64,000 nucleotides of DNA. Source: Adiantum capillus-veneris. Its lineage: Eukaryota; Streptophyta; Polypodiopsida; Polypodiales; Pteridaceae. Under the pieces are notes generated by a model. That model had not been told where the DNA came from. It saw only the letters and a program-made list of their open reading frames with translations, and did no database searches. The stretch lies in assembly GCA_014529385.2 (NCBI GenBank), contig CM043945.1, forward strand, positions 156,496,741-156,560,740, in the 5' to 3' direction. The position numbers and the translations under genes are program-made. How positions within the stretch are numbered: position 1 is the first letter of the stretch; each line of letters starts with the position of its first letter. This document shows, one piece after another, positions 20,951 through 33,013 of this stretch.

Positions 20951-21724
20951 TCAAAACAAAAAAGGCCAATTCATCCCATGGTGTCCACAATACATGAAAT
21001 TGCTTTAAGGACACCACAAAAATTGTCAAAGTCAGAACTCAAGATACTAATATGGCGTCATAAACCTTTGATACAAACTCAAGCCAAGAAGAAGTTTCAA
21101 CATTCACATCAATTCAAAAGGGCATTGTAGAATTACAATGCTTACTACATGGTATATGCTTTCTAACATGGGATTTGGTAAACCTCATCATCAAATGTCC
21201 TCAAACACTTTGCTTAAGACCCACCTCTTGCAGAGAGTCTTACCATAAACCGAGCAAATGGTAAAACCGAGCGAAATCCACCACAAAATTTGAACACTCA
21301 AAGCAATTGAACTAGCAAGCCATCCCTCTTCTTGATTTTTTGTGGAGCCACCATGATTAGAATAGTGGAAAACATCACACACATTCCCTATCTGTCCTCC
21401 AAGGCTCAACTGCCTAACGCAACCATCCCACATCTTTACAAATAGTCAAAAGGCACTCTATCCCATATGAAAACTATTTGCAACTTGTTTAGGTCTCATT
21501 ACCATTGTTTTTAACTAGAGATTTTTGAAAAATTAATCTTTAAGATCTTACCACTAGCTTAAAACTCAAAACTAGAATTTGTACAATTTTTGTTTCACTA
21601 ATTGCCCTAGTAGGTGTCTCCAAATTTTTTAAATTCCCCATAAGGATGTACTCCACCATCTTTAGTCTAGGTCTCAAAGACATCCTTCATGTTGACCTTG
21701 AGATGTCGATTGCAAGGAAACAAC

Positions 21725-21729
<5 letters not shown>
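20951..21729. other. Unassigned sequence, no gene seen
   Basis: About 780 bp after element L. Short ORFs only. Nothing recognised on either strand. Confidence 0.4.
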
Positions 21730-21811
<82 letters not shown>

Positions 21812-21924
21812 GACACACACACACACACACACACACATTCATGAAGCCCCCCATTTCCTCTTTTGTCTTTAAGTTTTGGATCGGTGCGGCATCGTTGCCT
21901 ACCACTCTCCCCCCCCCCCCCCCC

Positions 21925-21985
<61 letters not shown>
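21730..21985. repeat. Compound microsatellite (CT)n(CA)n … C27 (CT)n(CA)n
   Basis: CT repeat 21730-21802 runs into CA repeat 21802-21837. After 70 bp of other sequence a 27-base cytosine run (21909-21935) is followed by CT (to about 21954) and CA (to about 21985). ORFs drawn through it are artefacts. Confidence 0.95.
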
Positions 21986-21986
<1 letters not shown>

Positions 21987-22330
21987 GCCTTCACATAAGT
22001 TCATGAATTTTTGGTCGCAAGAATGAAGTCCAATAAGATTTCTTTTAAGGAATCTTGTGAAATTGGAAATTTTGGATGTTAGCCTAGCAACTTCCTTAGA
22101 AAGGAATCTCATCATTAATAAAGATTTTTAGTAGAGAAAGGAATATCCAATTTTTTAGTAGAAAAAAAAGGAGTATCTATTGTTGTTGTTTTTTTGTAGA
22201 AAAGAGTTGAATTAAAAGGAAAGTGAGGAAAATGCAACTGCCTTGTTAGGAGGGAAAGGGGTTATCCCGTCTGTAAGAAATTAGACCACAAAGGAGCGAA
22301 GTGAAATACGTCATAGGAAAAGAAAGCAAT
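21986..22330. other. Unassigned AT-rich sequence
   Basis: No ORF and no recognised element. Repeated phrases GGAATATCC and GGAGTATC with T-rich tracts. Confidence 0.35.
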
Positions 22331-22900
22331 CCTTGAGGATTCATACAGGGAAAAATATGTTGCCTCCATCTTTGCCACCTTATGATCTTCTGCATTTATT
22401 TTACTTCAATGCTTGAAGCTTCTTTTACCATGCCAAGACAATTCTTCATGATACCTCTGAAATTGATGGCCAAGGGAATAAAAGATGAAGAGTGATTTAC
22501 CCCATGAGTTGCTTTATTTCTCTTGGTCCAAATCTGCCACAAAAATGAACCTCTCAGGGAAGTTCAAAGTGGAACATCCATGGTCCCCTAGGATCGAGAA
22601 GGCATTTCCAATTGAGTGTTGATGTTTTTGCAATTCAGTTCTAAAAGGAAGATTACATTGGGTACTGGACTCTTCATGACATTTGCACTTGGGAAAGATC
22701 CCATTTGAAATCTCTAACTTATTTGATTGGGCTCATGTTCTTATTTGGATCAACAAAATAAGGCAACTATGTTTGATGCCCAAATACACTTGAGCCTGTA
22801 CTCCCATTGTTTGGCTTGCCACTAGAAGACCCCATTTACTATTTAGCTTTTTCACTACCTTTGAATCCATCTTCAGAGAGACAATATTGTGAAGGTACAC
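22331..22900 (-). pseudogene. Possible LINE 3'-end relic (zf-RVT region)
   Basis: On the minus strand WQIWTKRNKATHG (about 22.53 kb) and, upstream in another frame, GIFPKCKCHEESSTQC (about 22.69 kb) resemble the Cys-rich region and following Trp motif at the end of plant LINE polyproteins. Frames shift between the two, and no poly-A or target duplication was found. This may be a chance resemblance. Confidence 0.35.
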
Positions 22901-22989
22901 ATGAAGACAAATTTGTGAAAGGGAAAGATGATTACTCTTAGAATATTGTTGTGAGAAAACCTAATACCCTTCAGTAATCATTGTTGCAC

Positions 22990-23018
22990 AGCCTTTCATT
23001 TAGCAAGAATCTTGATCG

Positions 23019-23081
<63 letters not shown>

Positions 23082-23188
23082 AGAGGTTATAATGATCCTC
23101 TCTCACTGTGAATGCATGTGCTTTTTTTAAAATAGGTATCTAATTTCAGTTGGTGCAAGGCTTATTCATTTATCAAGAATCTTGATCG

Positions 23189-23269
<81 letters not shown>

Positions 23270-23379
23270 AGAGGTTATAATGATCCTCTCTCACTGTGAA
23301 TGCATGCGATTTTTTGAAAATAGGTATCTGATTTCAGTTGGTGCAAGGGTTATTCATTTATCAAGAATCTTAATCAATG

Positions 23380-23418
<39 letters not shown>

Positions 23419-23470
23419 AAATAGAGGTATGTCTCCCACTGTGAATGCATGTGCTTTTTTCAAAATAGGC
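22990..23470. repeat. Three tandem ~170-bp units, each with a (TC)n core
   Basis: Units share ATTTATCAAGAATCTTGATC, a TC run, AATAGAGGTTATAATGATCC, and CACTGTGAATGCATG with an AAAATAGGTATC tail. TC runs: 23020-23078, 23190-23266 and 23382-23418. The third unit is shortened. The unit was duplicated together with its microsatellite, and the runs then changed length. Confidence 0.85.
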
Positions 23471-23789
23471 CTCTGCCTTGGCAGCACTGCGTAAGAAAAC
23501 CAATCATGAGTAAAGAGGGTACTCGTCGCTCGATCTAGGAAATTCAAAGCATTTGTGAAACAAAACTCCAAATGATGCATAGTTTCTATATTAAAGGAAG
23601 ATTCTTGTGCCATGCACCGTGCATGCCACTCATGACTCCCAACTTGCGAGTCGCGACTCGCTTTGTTTAAAGTGATGTAGTCTGCAGATGAAAGGGGACA
23701 TTCACCATGCATGTGCATTGAAGGCGACACACTGGAGACAGTGACCTATGGCCACGTTTTTCCATGCAGCGACCTGAATTGATTTTTGA

Positions 23790-23925
23790 GGAGTATAGTG
23801 TTTTTGCCATGATTTACAATCATTTGAAAACTCCTCAAAAAAGTTCGCGGTGCCGCGGGCTGTTTTAGGGAGCTTTTAAACCTCTTTTAAAGATGCACGC
23901 CGTGTGTGAGAGAGAGAGAGATAGG
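23790..23925. repeat. Dispersed duplicate a of a ~110-bp GA-ended sequence
   Basis: TGCCATGATTTACAATCATTTGAAAACTCC… GCGGTGCCGCGG … TTTTTAAACCTCTTTTA ending in a GA run. A second copy lies at 24540-24650. Each copy contains ATGATTT/AAATCAT and CCGCGG palindromes. Confidence 0.7.
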
Positions 23926-24539
23926 CCCGATACGGGAATCATCCAAGCAAGATCGGCTGCCACACTTTTGTCATTGCATGGTGGTGCATTCGAAGTCACA
24001 ATGCGCTTGAGGGAGCGGGAGAATTAATTAGAGCGTCGCTGGGCTAGCCCAATATGCTCCCTCATGCAATAAAATATGGAGCTGTGGACTGCTAGCCGAT
24101 GCTCGAGTTCTTCGTGCTAGGCCATGTCTGCCAAGCTTCACCCCTTGGTCGTCCACAAGACCAGGCATTAGGTCATGAGGGCAGTTGACATTAAGATCTC
24201 AAACCTACGCTTAGGCTGCTCATGGAGGGTGTACACTCTCTTTCAAAGGACTGGGCACAGTATGTCTGCTAGGGAACATCCTTGCTAGGGCACTCTACCT
24301 CAGCACTATTGAGGTGACAAGAACCTGCATGGCCATGCGCACTGCTCGTCATCACCTTGGGCTTTCTAAATCTGCCACGGTCATATCTGCAAATGCACTT
24401 AGCGGCCTTACCACTTCCATGGCTTCTCAGCTCATTCGAGCCTCCGTACAGGTCATCAGCTAGACCCTCGTGCTGCAAAGCAACTCTTTTCACCCTGGCC
24501 CCTCCATTTGGAATCGCGGGAGTTTTGCTGATTGTGCAT
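23926..24539. other. GC-richer unassigned segment
   Basis: Higher GC than its surroundings and bounded by the two duplicates just described. Short ORFs on both strands (such as 24269-24556 minus and 24357-24563 plus) have no recognisable domain. It could be a host fragment carried between repeats, but I cannot identify one. Confidence 0.3.
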
Positions 24540-25166
<627 letters not shown>

Positions 25167-25170
25167 TTAA

Positions 25171-26935
25171 CACTAGGTTGGTAACCTAACAAGACATAAA
25201 ACTGTCCTTTCAGGGTTTTGAAAAAAACCTCCAAAACCATAGTAGATCCACTCATTTTGTAAAATCCTTTCATGAGGTTATAGTTCAAGGCCTACTACAC
25301 ATGGAAGAAATAAGAAACTTGTAAAATTTCTCATCTTTTGGTCACAGCAAGCCTCCAAAGTTGATGGACCAGTGCATTTTCATCAAAACAGTCATTTCTT
25401 ACGTTTTGTTGCATAAAAATAAGATTAGGGATTTTTGTAGGACGTGAGATAAATTCCCTAGTTAACTTCAATGAGTTGGTGATCAGAACATATGATTGCT
25501 TCTCACTCGCTATTTTTTGTTTTGCCAAAATAAATAGGTACAAAAAAGTTGAATTTTTACCATTCTGCAAACCTACATCAAAGTTTCTATAGCCACGCTC
25601 AATAAAAATAATATATGCATGTTTTCTTAGTTCTCTATTGTCCTTTATGTTCATAAGGAGCCATGGAGCATGTCAAAAGAATAATACATCTCTTACCAAG
25701 GGGAATCTTGGGGACAAAGATGAAGTGCTAAATACAGCAAACATGAAAAAACTGGGTTCAACATTATGAGTTGTAGAATCCCATGGAAACTATTCAATAT
25801 CTCCCCAAATTTGATCCTTATGACTAGATATGGTTACTACCTACAAAATGCATGTAGTTGTCACAAGAAACTAACAATATTGAAAAAGCTATACTTGATA
25901 TACTAAAATGTTTCGTTTTCTTTTATAATTGAAAAAATCAACCATCGTTGTGTACTATGCAAAATAGGGTATTAGGTGCCCCAAAACTCAAGGAGTATTA
26001 GATTTATGTTACAATATGCGACATAGAAAATAAAAAATGCATTTGGATATCATGAATTGTACATGAATAGGACGACATTCGATGTGACCAAGCTGACCTT
26101 CGTGCAAGTGATGGCCATCTGGAAGATAACGATGGTGGCCTTGATAAATTGTCTTTCGAAGCGAGGCAGAATAGCACACATCCAAAGACGACCCGCAAAT
26201 TGGCCATGCATTGTATCTCGAAGTTGTAAGCCCTGCATATATTACAGCATGATGCAGTACTACACAAAGTGCTTGCAAATAGCGAGAATTTTGTAAATCA
26301 TCCATCATTACCAAAAGCTTCATCGTATCCTGACCAATTGTGCATAGTCCACATAAGAAGTCCATGGATCCTTGCATGCTTTTGTCCAATTTCTGTAAGC
26401 CCTCCTCTGCTTGGCTGGAAGAAGGCATCCATCATCTCCTCCATGCCGTCGTCTTGTGTCTATAAGCCCTCCCCTGCTTCCATCCTTGGCTAAAAGAGCT
26501 AAAATTGGTTAAAAAATAGGATTTGTCAATTTTTGTAATTTGGTCATAACTTACAACTTTAATATTTATTTCTCCCTAGAAGCATCAGGACATGTTGAGG
26601 ACTACTAAATATAGTTCTCTAGCATTATAGACCTCACAAAAATAAATTCTAGAGTGGTATAGTTACAAAAAGTTGAAAAAAGCCAAAAACAGGACCCGTT
26701 TTTTCACATAGTTTAGGTTGTGAAATGTTGTGCAAGGACAAGGTTAAAGATGGAACTAATATTCCAAAAAAATGTCGAGTTTTTTTCAGCTCACAAGACA
26801 ACTTTCTAGATAGATAGCACCTCAAAATCCATTTTGAAACTCTTGACATAATTCAAGGAAAATGGTCACTTAACAGGACATAAAAGTGTCCCAGGACATA
26901 AAAGTGTCCCATTACCAACCTAGTGTTAAGAATCC
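25171..26935. mobile_element. J2: second TTAA-flanked TIR transposon, inverted relative to J1
   Basis: 1765 bp with inverted ends CACTAGGTTGGTAA and flanking TTAA at 25167-25170 and 26936-26939. Subterminal GGACA-x6-TGTCC motifs lie at both ends (three near the right end). Internal sequence, reverse complemented, matches J1 over most of its length (for example 26690-26800 against 7930-8040). J2 carries about 430 bp absent from J1 (about 26058-26488). No transposase seen. Two copies with independent TTAA duplications and diverged termini make the family call firmer than either alone. Confidence 0.75.
26058..26488 (-). other. ~430-bp insert inside J2 with a 139-codon ORF
   Basis: Aligning J2 to J1 by eye leaves this segment unmatched, between AGCTCTTTTAG and TTCATGATATCCAAATG on the minus strand. 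The minus strand carries an open frame at 26428-26009 (starts MPSSSQAEEGLQKL) and an overlapping one. I recognise no domain. It may be captured host sequence, a further small element, or original sequence deleted from J1. Confidence 0.4.
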
Positions 26936-26939
26936 ATTA

Positions 26940-27228
26940 CAACTCCTCTGACCAAGGAAGTACTCATGTCGTGTTGTTCCTAATTTTGTGTATATTAGCA
27001 TACTCTACTGGGGATCAATGGGTCCTTAAAGAGGGCCCCGTCTTTTAACGGATACCTTTACTCTAGGAGACACAGTCTCTATCAATGACATTACTGTTAG
27101 AAAAAAACCAGGGTCCATTCTATTGGTTCTTTGATGCGCTTAATCCAAAAATCGAGTTGTTCCCATTTTAAATCTTGACCAAATGAATGCCAATTAGACT
27201 ATTGAAATTTCCTATCACTTCATAGACT
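26940..27228. other. Short unassigned spacer
   Basis: Between J2 and solo LTR M1. No ORF recognised. Confidence 0.3.
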
Positions 27229-27233
27229 CTTCG

Positions 27234-27949
27234 TGTAAGAGAATATGGCTAATAACATTGATTGTAGCGGAATTAAAGTACACATAAGTGAGCATTTATT
27301 TAAGAGAATTCTTAAAGAGCATAAGGAGAGTACTTGATTAAAGGTAGCAAAATGAACATTTTTCCTAGTTATCTTAGCATGAACAATACTCATAAAAGAG
27401 AGAGAGAATTAGAGAAATTGACAACAATTGAGGACCAGATTTACTTGGAGTTGGTCCCCCCTCCAAAAGTCTTATGTATTATAGATTCTCCCTTGAAGAG
27501 AGACTTGGTACAAAACATATTTTGTGTTCCTTGAGGCCTTGTTGATTCCATGAAGATAGTAAGATTCATGCACAAATATTATTCTCAAAACTAAATTGCA
27601 AAAGCATTAGTATGTCCCCGGCCTCAATCCCAAGACCTCAAACACCTTCAAAGGTGGAGAGAGCTAGTAGGGAGTGAGGGAAGGGAAGAAGAAGAAGACG
27701 TAACATACAAGAAAGAATTACTTTCCTCACCATAGATTACTCTTGGAGCTTAGTTTAGCATAGTAATATAGATGGTAGAGAAGATGAGCATGCCATCGAA
27801 GCTTGACTGTTGGTTGGGTTTGCATTCAATAGACAAGAGGTGTTGGTGTAGGCTCTCTACTTCTCAAGCTTGGAGAAGGAGACGGAGTTCTTCCTCAACA
27901 CAATGGGAGAATGTGTGAGTGTGAAATTGAGACAAACTGAGAGCCCTAG

Positions 27950-28005
<56 letters not shown>

Positions 28006-28104
28006 CCTTGATTCCTATTGGCCCTTGCCAGGCTTGACCAATCACAAACTATGGTCATTTCAAGCAATAAGGGTAGCATTTGGGCAAGTGTCCTTCTTTC
28101 CTCC

Positions 28105-28158
<54 letters not shown>

Positions 28159-28819
28159 ATTAACTAATTACATGCATCCAAGTTCTCATTGGACCTCCCT
28201 TAAGGCCATCCAATAGGATTCAGGCACACCATGAGGGCAGCACGGGTAGGGGCCTCACATGTAACCTTATTATCTCTTGAGTCTAGGCTTTCCTTAAGTG
28301 TGTGTGTTTGTGTTTGTGTGTTTGTGTGTGTGTTCTCTCATGCTCCTACCTTTAGGGCTCGCCCCCTCCTTTGTAGGACACATCTTTGACTTGAACAACT
28401 TAAGCACCTTGGTCATCAAGCATGAAAAGCACATCAAGAACCTTACTCATCAAGCACGACAAGCGCCTCAAGCACCTTAGTCAGCTCAAGAACCTCAAGC
28501 ACAGGCCTATCTTGTCTAAGGTCTAGAGTACCTAAAGGTCCTAGGTTTAAGGACTTTTAACACTAACCTTTGGAGGTCTTTAATGAAGCTAACCATAAGG
28601 TCTCTTAAGCTCCATTACCTGCTCATTCCTCTCAGAATATAGATCTCTGCTTTTGGACCATCTCCCCTTTGGAACCTTCATGAGACATAGCCTTCTCTCC
28701 CTTTGGTCTGTTCTGAGATAGGTCCAAAAGCACAGATCTATATTCTAACTCTTTTTCCCATTCATTTTCCCACATATGAGAAAATAATTTGGGATAGTTA
28801 GATATTAGATTTTAAGACA
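27234..28819 (-). mobile_element. M1: solo LTR of the M family with perfect duplication
   Basis: 1586 bp with ends TGTCTTAAAATC (28819 downward) and …TTCTCTTACA (27234). CTTCG occurs directly on both sides (27229-27233 and 28820-28824), proving a single-LTR insertion left after LTR-LTR recombination. Related copies: M2 (34734-36344, opposite orientation) and M3 (50346-51674). It contains CT (27953-28001) and GA (28109-28154) microsatellites and a 26-bp-arm hairpin at 28634-28746. No coding. Confidence 0.85.
28634..28746. repeat. Hairpin inside M1
   Basis: Arms 28634-28659 and 28721-28746 (AGAATATAGATCT-x-TGCTTTTGG type) pair over 26 bp with one mismatch and a 61-base loop. Only traces remain in M2 and M3. 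Confidence 0.75.
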
Positions 28820-28824
28820 CTTCG

Positions 28825-29710
28825 TGCTTGTATATCTTGTTTTTCTTGTAACTTTTTTTGCTTTTTTTTGTTTCTTCCTTTTTTAAAAGAAATAGGATAT
28901 AAAAAATGCAATAGACAATAGAGAAACATTGCAAAAAATAAGCAAAAGAAAGTAGAGTATGTATATAAGTAATGACACCTAAGGACTCATATCTAACGTT
29001 TGTCCCTTACTTGTGGTATATCTCATCTTTTCATGGCATAAAATCAAAATTTTGTAAAAAAGGCAAAATGAAACACAAGGTATAACCCCAAATCAATAAA
29101 ATAATGTCCTTTTTCTCATTTGATCAATAGGCATGCATTCAGAATGCCTCCCCCCCTCCTAGTTGGAGTTTGCTTAAACCACAATGAGTCATCAGGTTTG
29201 TGTTTTGCATGGGCAACAAAGCAGTGTCTTATGCAAGGCCTTGTAATGTGGCCCTATCTATGCATACTCTGCAAGGGGAAATTCCGAAGAGCGAGCGAGA
29301 TTTTATGAGAAAATACAAAATCGAGCAAACTAATCAGTGTAAAGCTCAAGGAGCTTATGTAGCCCTATCACCTCTAATAGCATTTTGGACTTGATTAAAC
29401 ATCACAATCTCTCAGAGAAATCCTAAGAACACCCATATAGAAGCAATCTAAAATGAAGTTTGAGTAAGAAGGAATGCACAAATCAACATGTTTGGCACAA
29501 CCAATATAGAAATCTCACTCAATTCTACAAACATGGTCCACACTATGTAGTATTTTTTTTATCAACTCTCCATATTCTATATGATGCCTCTAGTGAGCTT
29601 AAGTGCTAGTGCATTATGGTTAGGAACGTAAGCACAACTAGAAGAAACATGTAAGCTGCCAACAAAGGGAGCAAAAGAATGCTATCTTGGCACTAGGATG
29701 ACACCTTCAT

Positions 29711-29794
<84 letters not shown>

Positions 29795-29994
29795 AAACCA
29801 GGCAACAATGAATAAATTTTATATCTGAAGTGTACAAACAATTAAACCATTGCAATTCAACCATCTTTGGTATATATGATGGTGGATTATAACAACCACA
29901 AGAATGGTGCCACTCCAAAGCAACATTGAGGTTTGAATTTAGCACCGTTTAACTTTTAAACCTGTCAAAAGCGCTCCTTTGAGAGAATCATCCT
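28825..29994. other. Unassigned sequence with a CT microsatellite
   Basis: No recognised gene. A CT run at 29711-29788. Small ORFs at 29120-29394 plus (with ARPCNVALSMHTLQGEIPKS) are unassigned. The segment after 29800 leads into the calmodulin relic and may belong to its 3' side. Confidence 0.4.
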
Positions 29995-30273
29995 CACACT
30001 TGTTGTAATTTACATGTCCATCACCATCAACATATGCCTCTCAAATCATTTTGTCAACCTATTCTTTTGTCAATTTCTCTCGCAGATTCGTCATTACATG
30101 GCAAAGCTCTACAACAGAAATAAACCCATGCTAGTCCTTATCAAAAACCTTGAATGCTTCTTTCAACTCCTTCTCAGAGTCAGTATCCTTCATCTTGGAA
30201 GCCAAATTCAAAAACTCGAGAAGCCATTTGCATCCACTTCATTGATCATATCCTTTATCTCTGCTTCATGGAG
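29995..30273 (-). pseudogene. Calmodulin pseudogene fragment (EF-hands 2-4)
   Basis: The minus strand reads [17 protein letters not shown], then after a small deletion and frameshift [48 protein letters not shown] and EAYVDGDGHVNY. This is the calmodulin order from about residue 65 to 140: end of EF-hand 2, the central linker (KMKDTDSE), EF-hand 3 (DKD…GFIS) and EF-hand 4 (DVDGDG becomes YVDGDG). Three in-frame stops (after FDKD, TKE and DKMI) and the frameshift exclude function. No intron within this span and no first EF-hand. It may be a retrocopy or a captured fragment. Family identity is clear from the consecutive motifs. Confidence 0.8.
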
Positions 30274-30279
30274 TTTCTT

Positions 30280-31110
30280 TAAAGCAATATATGCCTATAC
30301 ATTTCTAGGTGTTGAAAAGTTCTTTAGGCAAACACTACCTAGGAAATGAACAAGGATTATTCCTCCATTCTTAGGTGTCAAGGAGGTTAGGATATGAACG
30401 AGTTAATGATGACAATAATTTCACTGAAAGACATTGGAACCTTGAAAATCCAAGGAAACATTTGATAGCACATGTTATGTAGAGAGAAGTTTACACACTC
30501 ATACACTTTTCATATCTCAATCTTTTATTTTTTCTACAATACTCACAATTGTGAGTGGGGGGCCCATATCTCAATCTACTTAATAAACAAGCCCAACTCT
30601 ATGTTTATTGAATTGAAGAAATGAGGGAAAGGTGGACTTGTCAAGGAAGCAGAGAACCACCTTGAAACCACTTGAAGATTTAAGGCCCATCTTTCCTTCT
30701 TATGGTGATGGTGATGAACCCTTCATATAACAAATCAATATAAGAATACTTTTGTCTTTGGAATGGTTTGTAGAGACAAGACACTAAAAAAGGCCATTTA
30801 GGTGCCATAATCTACTTAGGGGAAAGGTGACAAGGAAAGGCAAACAGCCTATCAGGTAGAAAGGGAACTTACAATTATGTCTACCCTCCGATGATACAGG
30901 GTTAGAAGAATACATTTTTTATATACCATGAAAATAACGAAAAACTGAAATTCTCTCGGATTTTAGGTCAAAATTTGAAGCTTTTGTCAGTAATAACACT
31001 AAAACTTGTGTAGATCTCCCGATTATTTTAAAGGTAAACTCAAAATCTAACCGAGATTTTACCAGGAAGTCTACATGCAAAGTGATACAAGCAAAGAGGC
31101 TCTTAGACAC
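30280..31110. other. Unassigned sequence
   Basis: Between the calmodulin relic and element G. An ORF at 30919-31188 minus overlaps the G LTR and has no known domain. Nothing else seen. Confidence 0.35.
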
Positions 31111-31982
31111 TGTTGGGAAACAAGCAAACTGAAACACCTCTATAGAGATGTCACTCAAGAGCGTTGAAAGAGCACAAAAAGAACACAAAAATATTTGGAA
31201 AACTCATTTGAAACATCACTAATCCAACAAGAGTAGTCCCCTTGGGAATTTATTGGTCGTTGCCTACCCAAGAGACTATGTCACAAAGAAGGAAGAAACC
31301 TGTTTAGGCATGGAATTACAGACATCGCCTACCAATGCTCTTGAAAACAAAGATTTTTCCTTCATCAAAAAACACTTTAAAAATTCCCCCTTCAAAGAAA
31401 ACATCACCCACAAGACGTATGGGATTCCACAACTCAACCTACATAGTTTTTCCCCATAGCTGCCATACATTGTAGGTTGTAGAGAACAGACCATAACTCC
31501 AAAACACCAACTCCAAAATACATGATTAAAAACTTCAAAAAATATTTGCAAACTTTGAAACAAAAGTTCTGAAATCCTTCAGATAGAACCCACGCACAAG
31601 TATGTGCAAAATCAACGAGAACAGGACGCTGTAGCAGGAAGACTAGGTGTAGAGAGAGCTAGTCGAGGGCAAAAAACTACATCCAAAGGCATCAAGAAGC
31701 CAAAACGAGCTCAAACCTGAAAAATTATGAGATTTGGATGAAATTTTTTAAGTTTTTACATGAGTTTAAGTTATATACAAGTGTCACTTCAAAAAACTCA
31801 CTCAAGGGCACTTACAGTAGCCCGACAGTTGTCACTAGACTAGCGACTTGCAGTGCATGTACATATGCTTGCTAAAGCAAGCTAAAAACTCCACAAAATA
31901 AAGCCCACACACAGAGGACATCAGGTGTCATGTCTGCATGTACAAATTTATGAAAAACGGGGTGTTAGAAATGCGCCCAACA
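31111..31982 (-). repeat. 3' LTR of element G
   Basis: Closely matches 33618-34494. Begins TGTTGGG and ends CCCAACA on the plus strand, the same on both strands because the ends are inverted repeats. Confidence 0.85.
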
Positions 31983-32104
31983 TAGTTTGCCACCTCGCAG
32001 TCTGCTAGAGCATTCATGCTTAGCAGTAGCATAAGCATATTGTCCACCCAGATCAAAGGACCATACAACATAATCACAAAATGCATGAAGAAACACCAGC
32101 CATA

Positions 32105-32898
32105 TCAATTGTGAAGGCATAAATTACTCTCAACAGATACCACACAGAGAAATCCTTTCACAACTACAACATCCAAAGAAGCCTTTAACATCTCCTCCAA
32201 AAGGTCGTCAAACTTTAACTCAGCTATTTTCATATCCTCATGCATATTCATATCATTACCCCCACTCTTCATTAAGCATCCATCCAATTAAACCATACCA
32301 TGTTTGATAGGTAAGCCACCCTTCATACATAACTTAGACTTCTTAATAAGAGGATCAAGAAAGGTAGCATTAGCGATATTCACGTGAGGTATAAAAAGAG
32401 CATCTCCATCATTTTTCACATCATCTAGTCTCTCAATATTCTCTAAAGGCACGGCTACCCACATCATCATACAAATCATCAAGTTTCTCATTGATAGGCT
32501 CTTCATCAACAACACAAGTAGTATACCTAATTGCTTCATCATCAATCAACAAAAGAATATACTTGAGAGCCCTCATCATACACATCACCCTCTTTGTCAT
32601 TTTTATCTTCATTGACCTCCATCCAGTGATCCTTGACTACCTCATCTACAAGAGAACTCACAGCTATAACATTCGTATCAGAAGCATACTCATCCTCATT
32701 GTAACATATATGAGAAGCATTAGCCATCTGACTTGGATATTCAAAATGATCATCTCCTTGCATTTCAGACTCATTCATGACCATGGTAGCCTTCTTGCCT
32801 ACATCCACCTTACTAGCATCATCATCTTTGACATGAAGGTTGACATCATCGCTTAAACAACAAAGATGGCATACATTGAGCATTCTTCTCGATCTCAT
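32105..32898 (-). pseudogene. Acidic second ORF region of element G
   Basis: Three adjoining open stretches (32898-32542, 32545-32288 and 32287-32105) on the gag strand. They are rich in Asp/Glu, Met and Val (for example DDDASKVDVGKK, EVNEDKNDKEGD, ELKFDDLLEEM). No known domain. They follow the gag ORF and a stop-interrupted joint (NVSYVLEINMDNVCNEDF, about 32.96 kb). Possibly one decayed C-terminal gag region; the individual frames may not be real. Confidence 0.4.
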
Positions 32899-33013
32899 TA
32901 TGTATATGACATTCTTCTTTTACATGATCAAGAGAATGAGAAACATGGAAGTCTTCATTGCATACATTGTCCATATTTATTTCTAAAACATAAGATACAT
33001 TTGGCTTCACATC

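Noticed and set aside
22990-23470. CRISPR-like regular repeats
   Set aside because: The three units are direct tandem repeats with low-complexity cores and no spacers, in plant DNA.
29120-29394. Overlapping small ORFs as a host gene
   Set aside because: No domain, no codon or splice support, and two competing frames.
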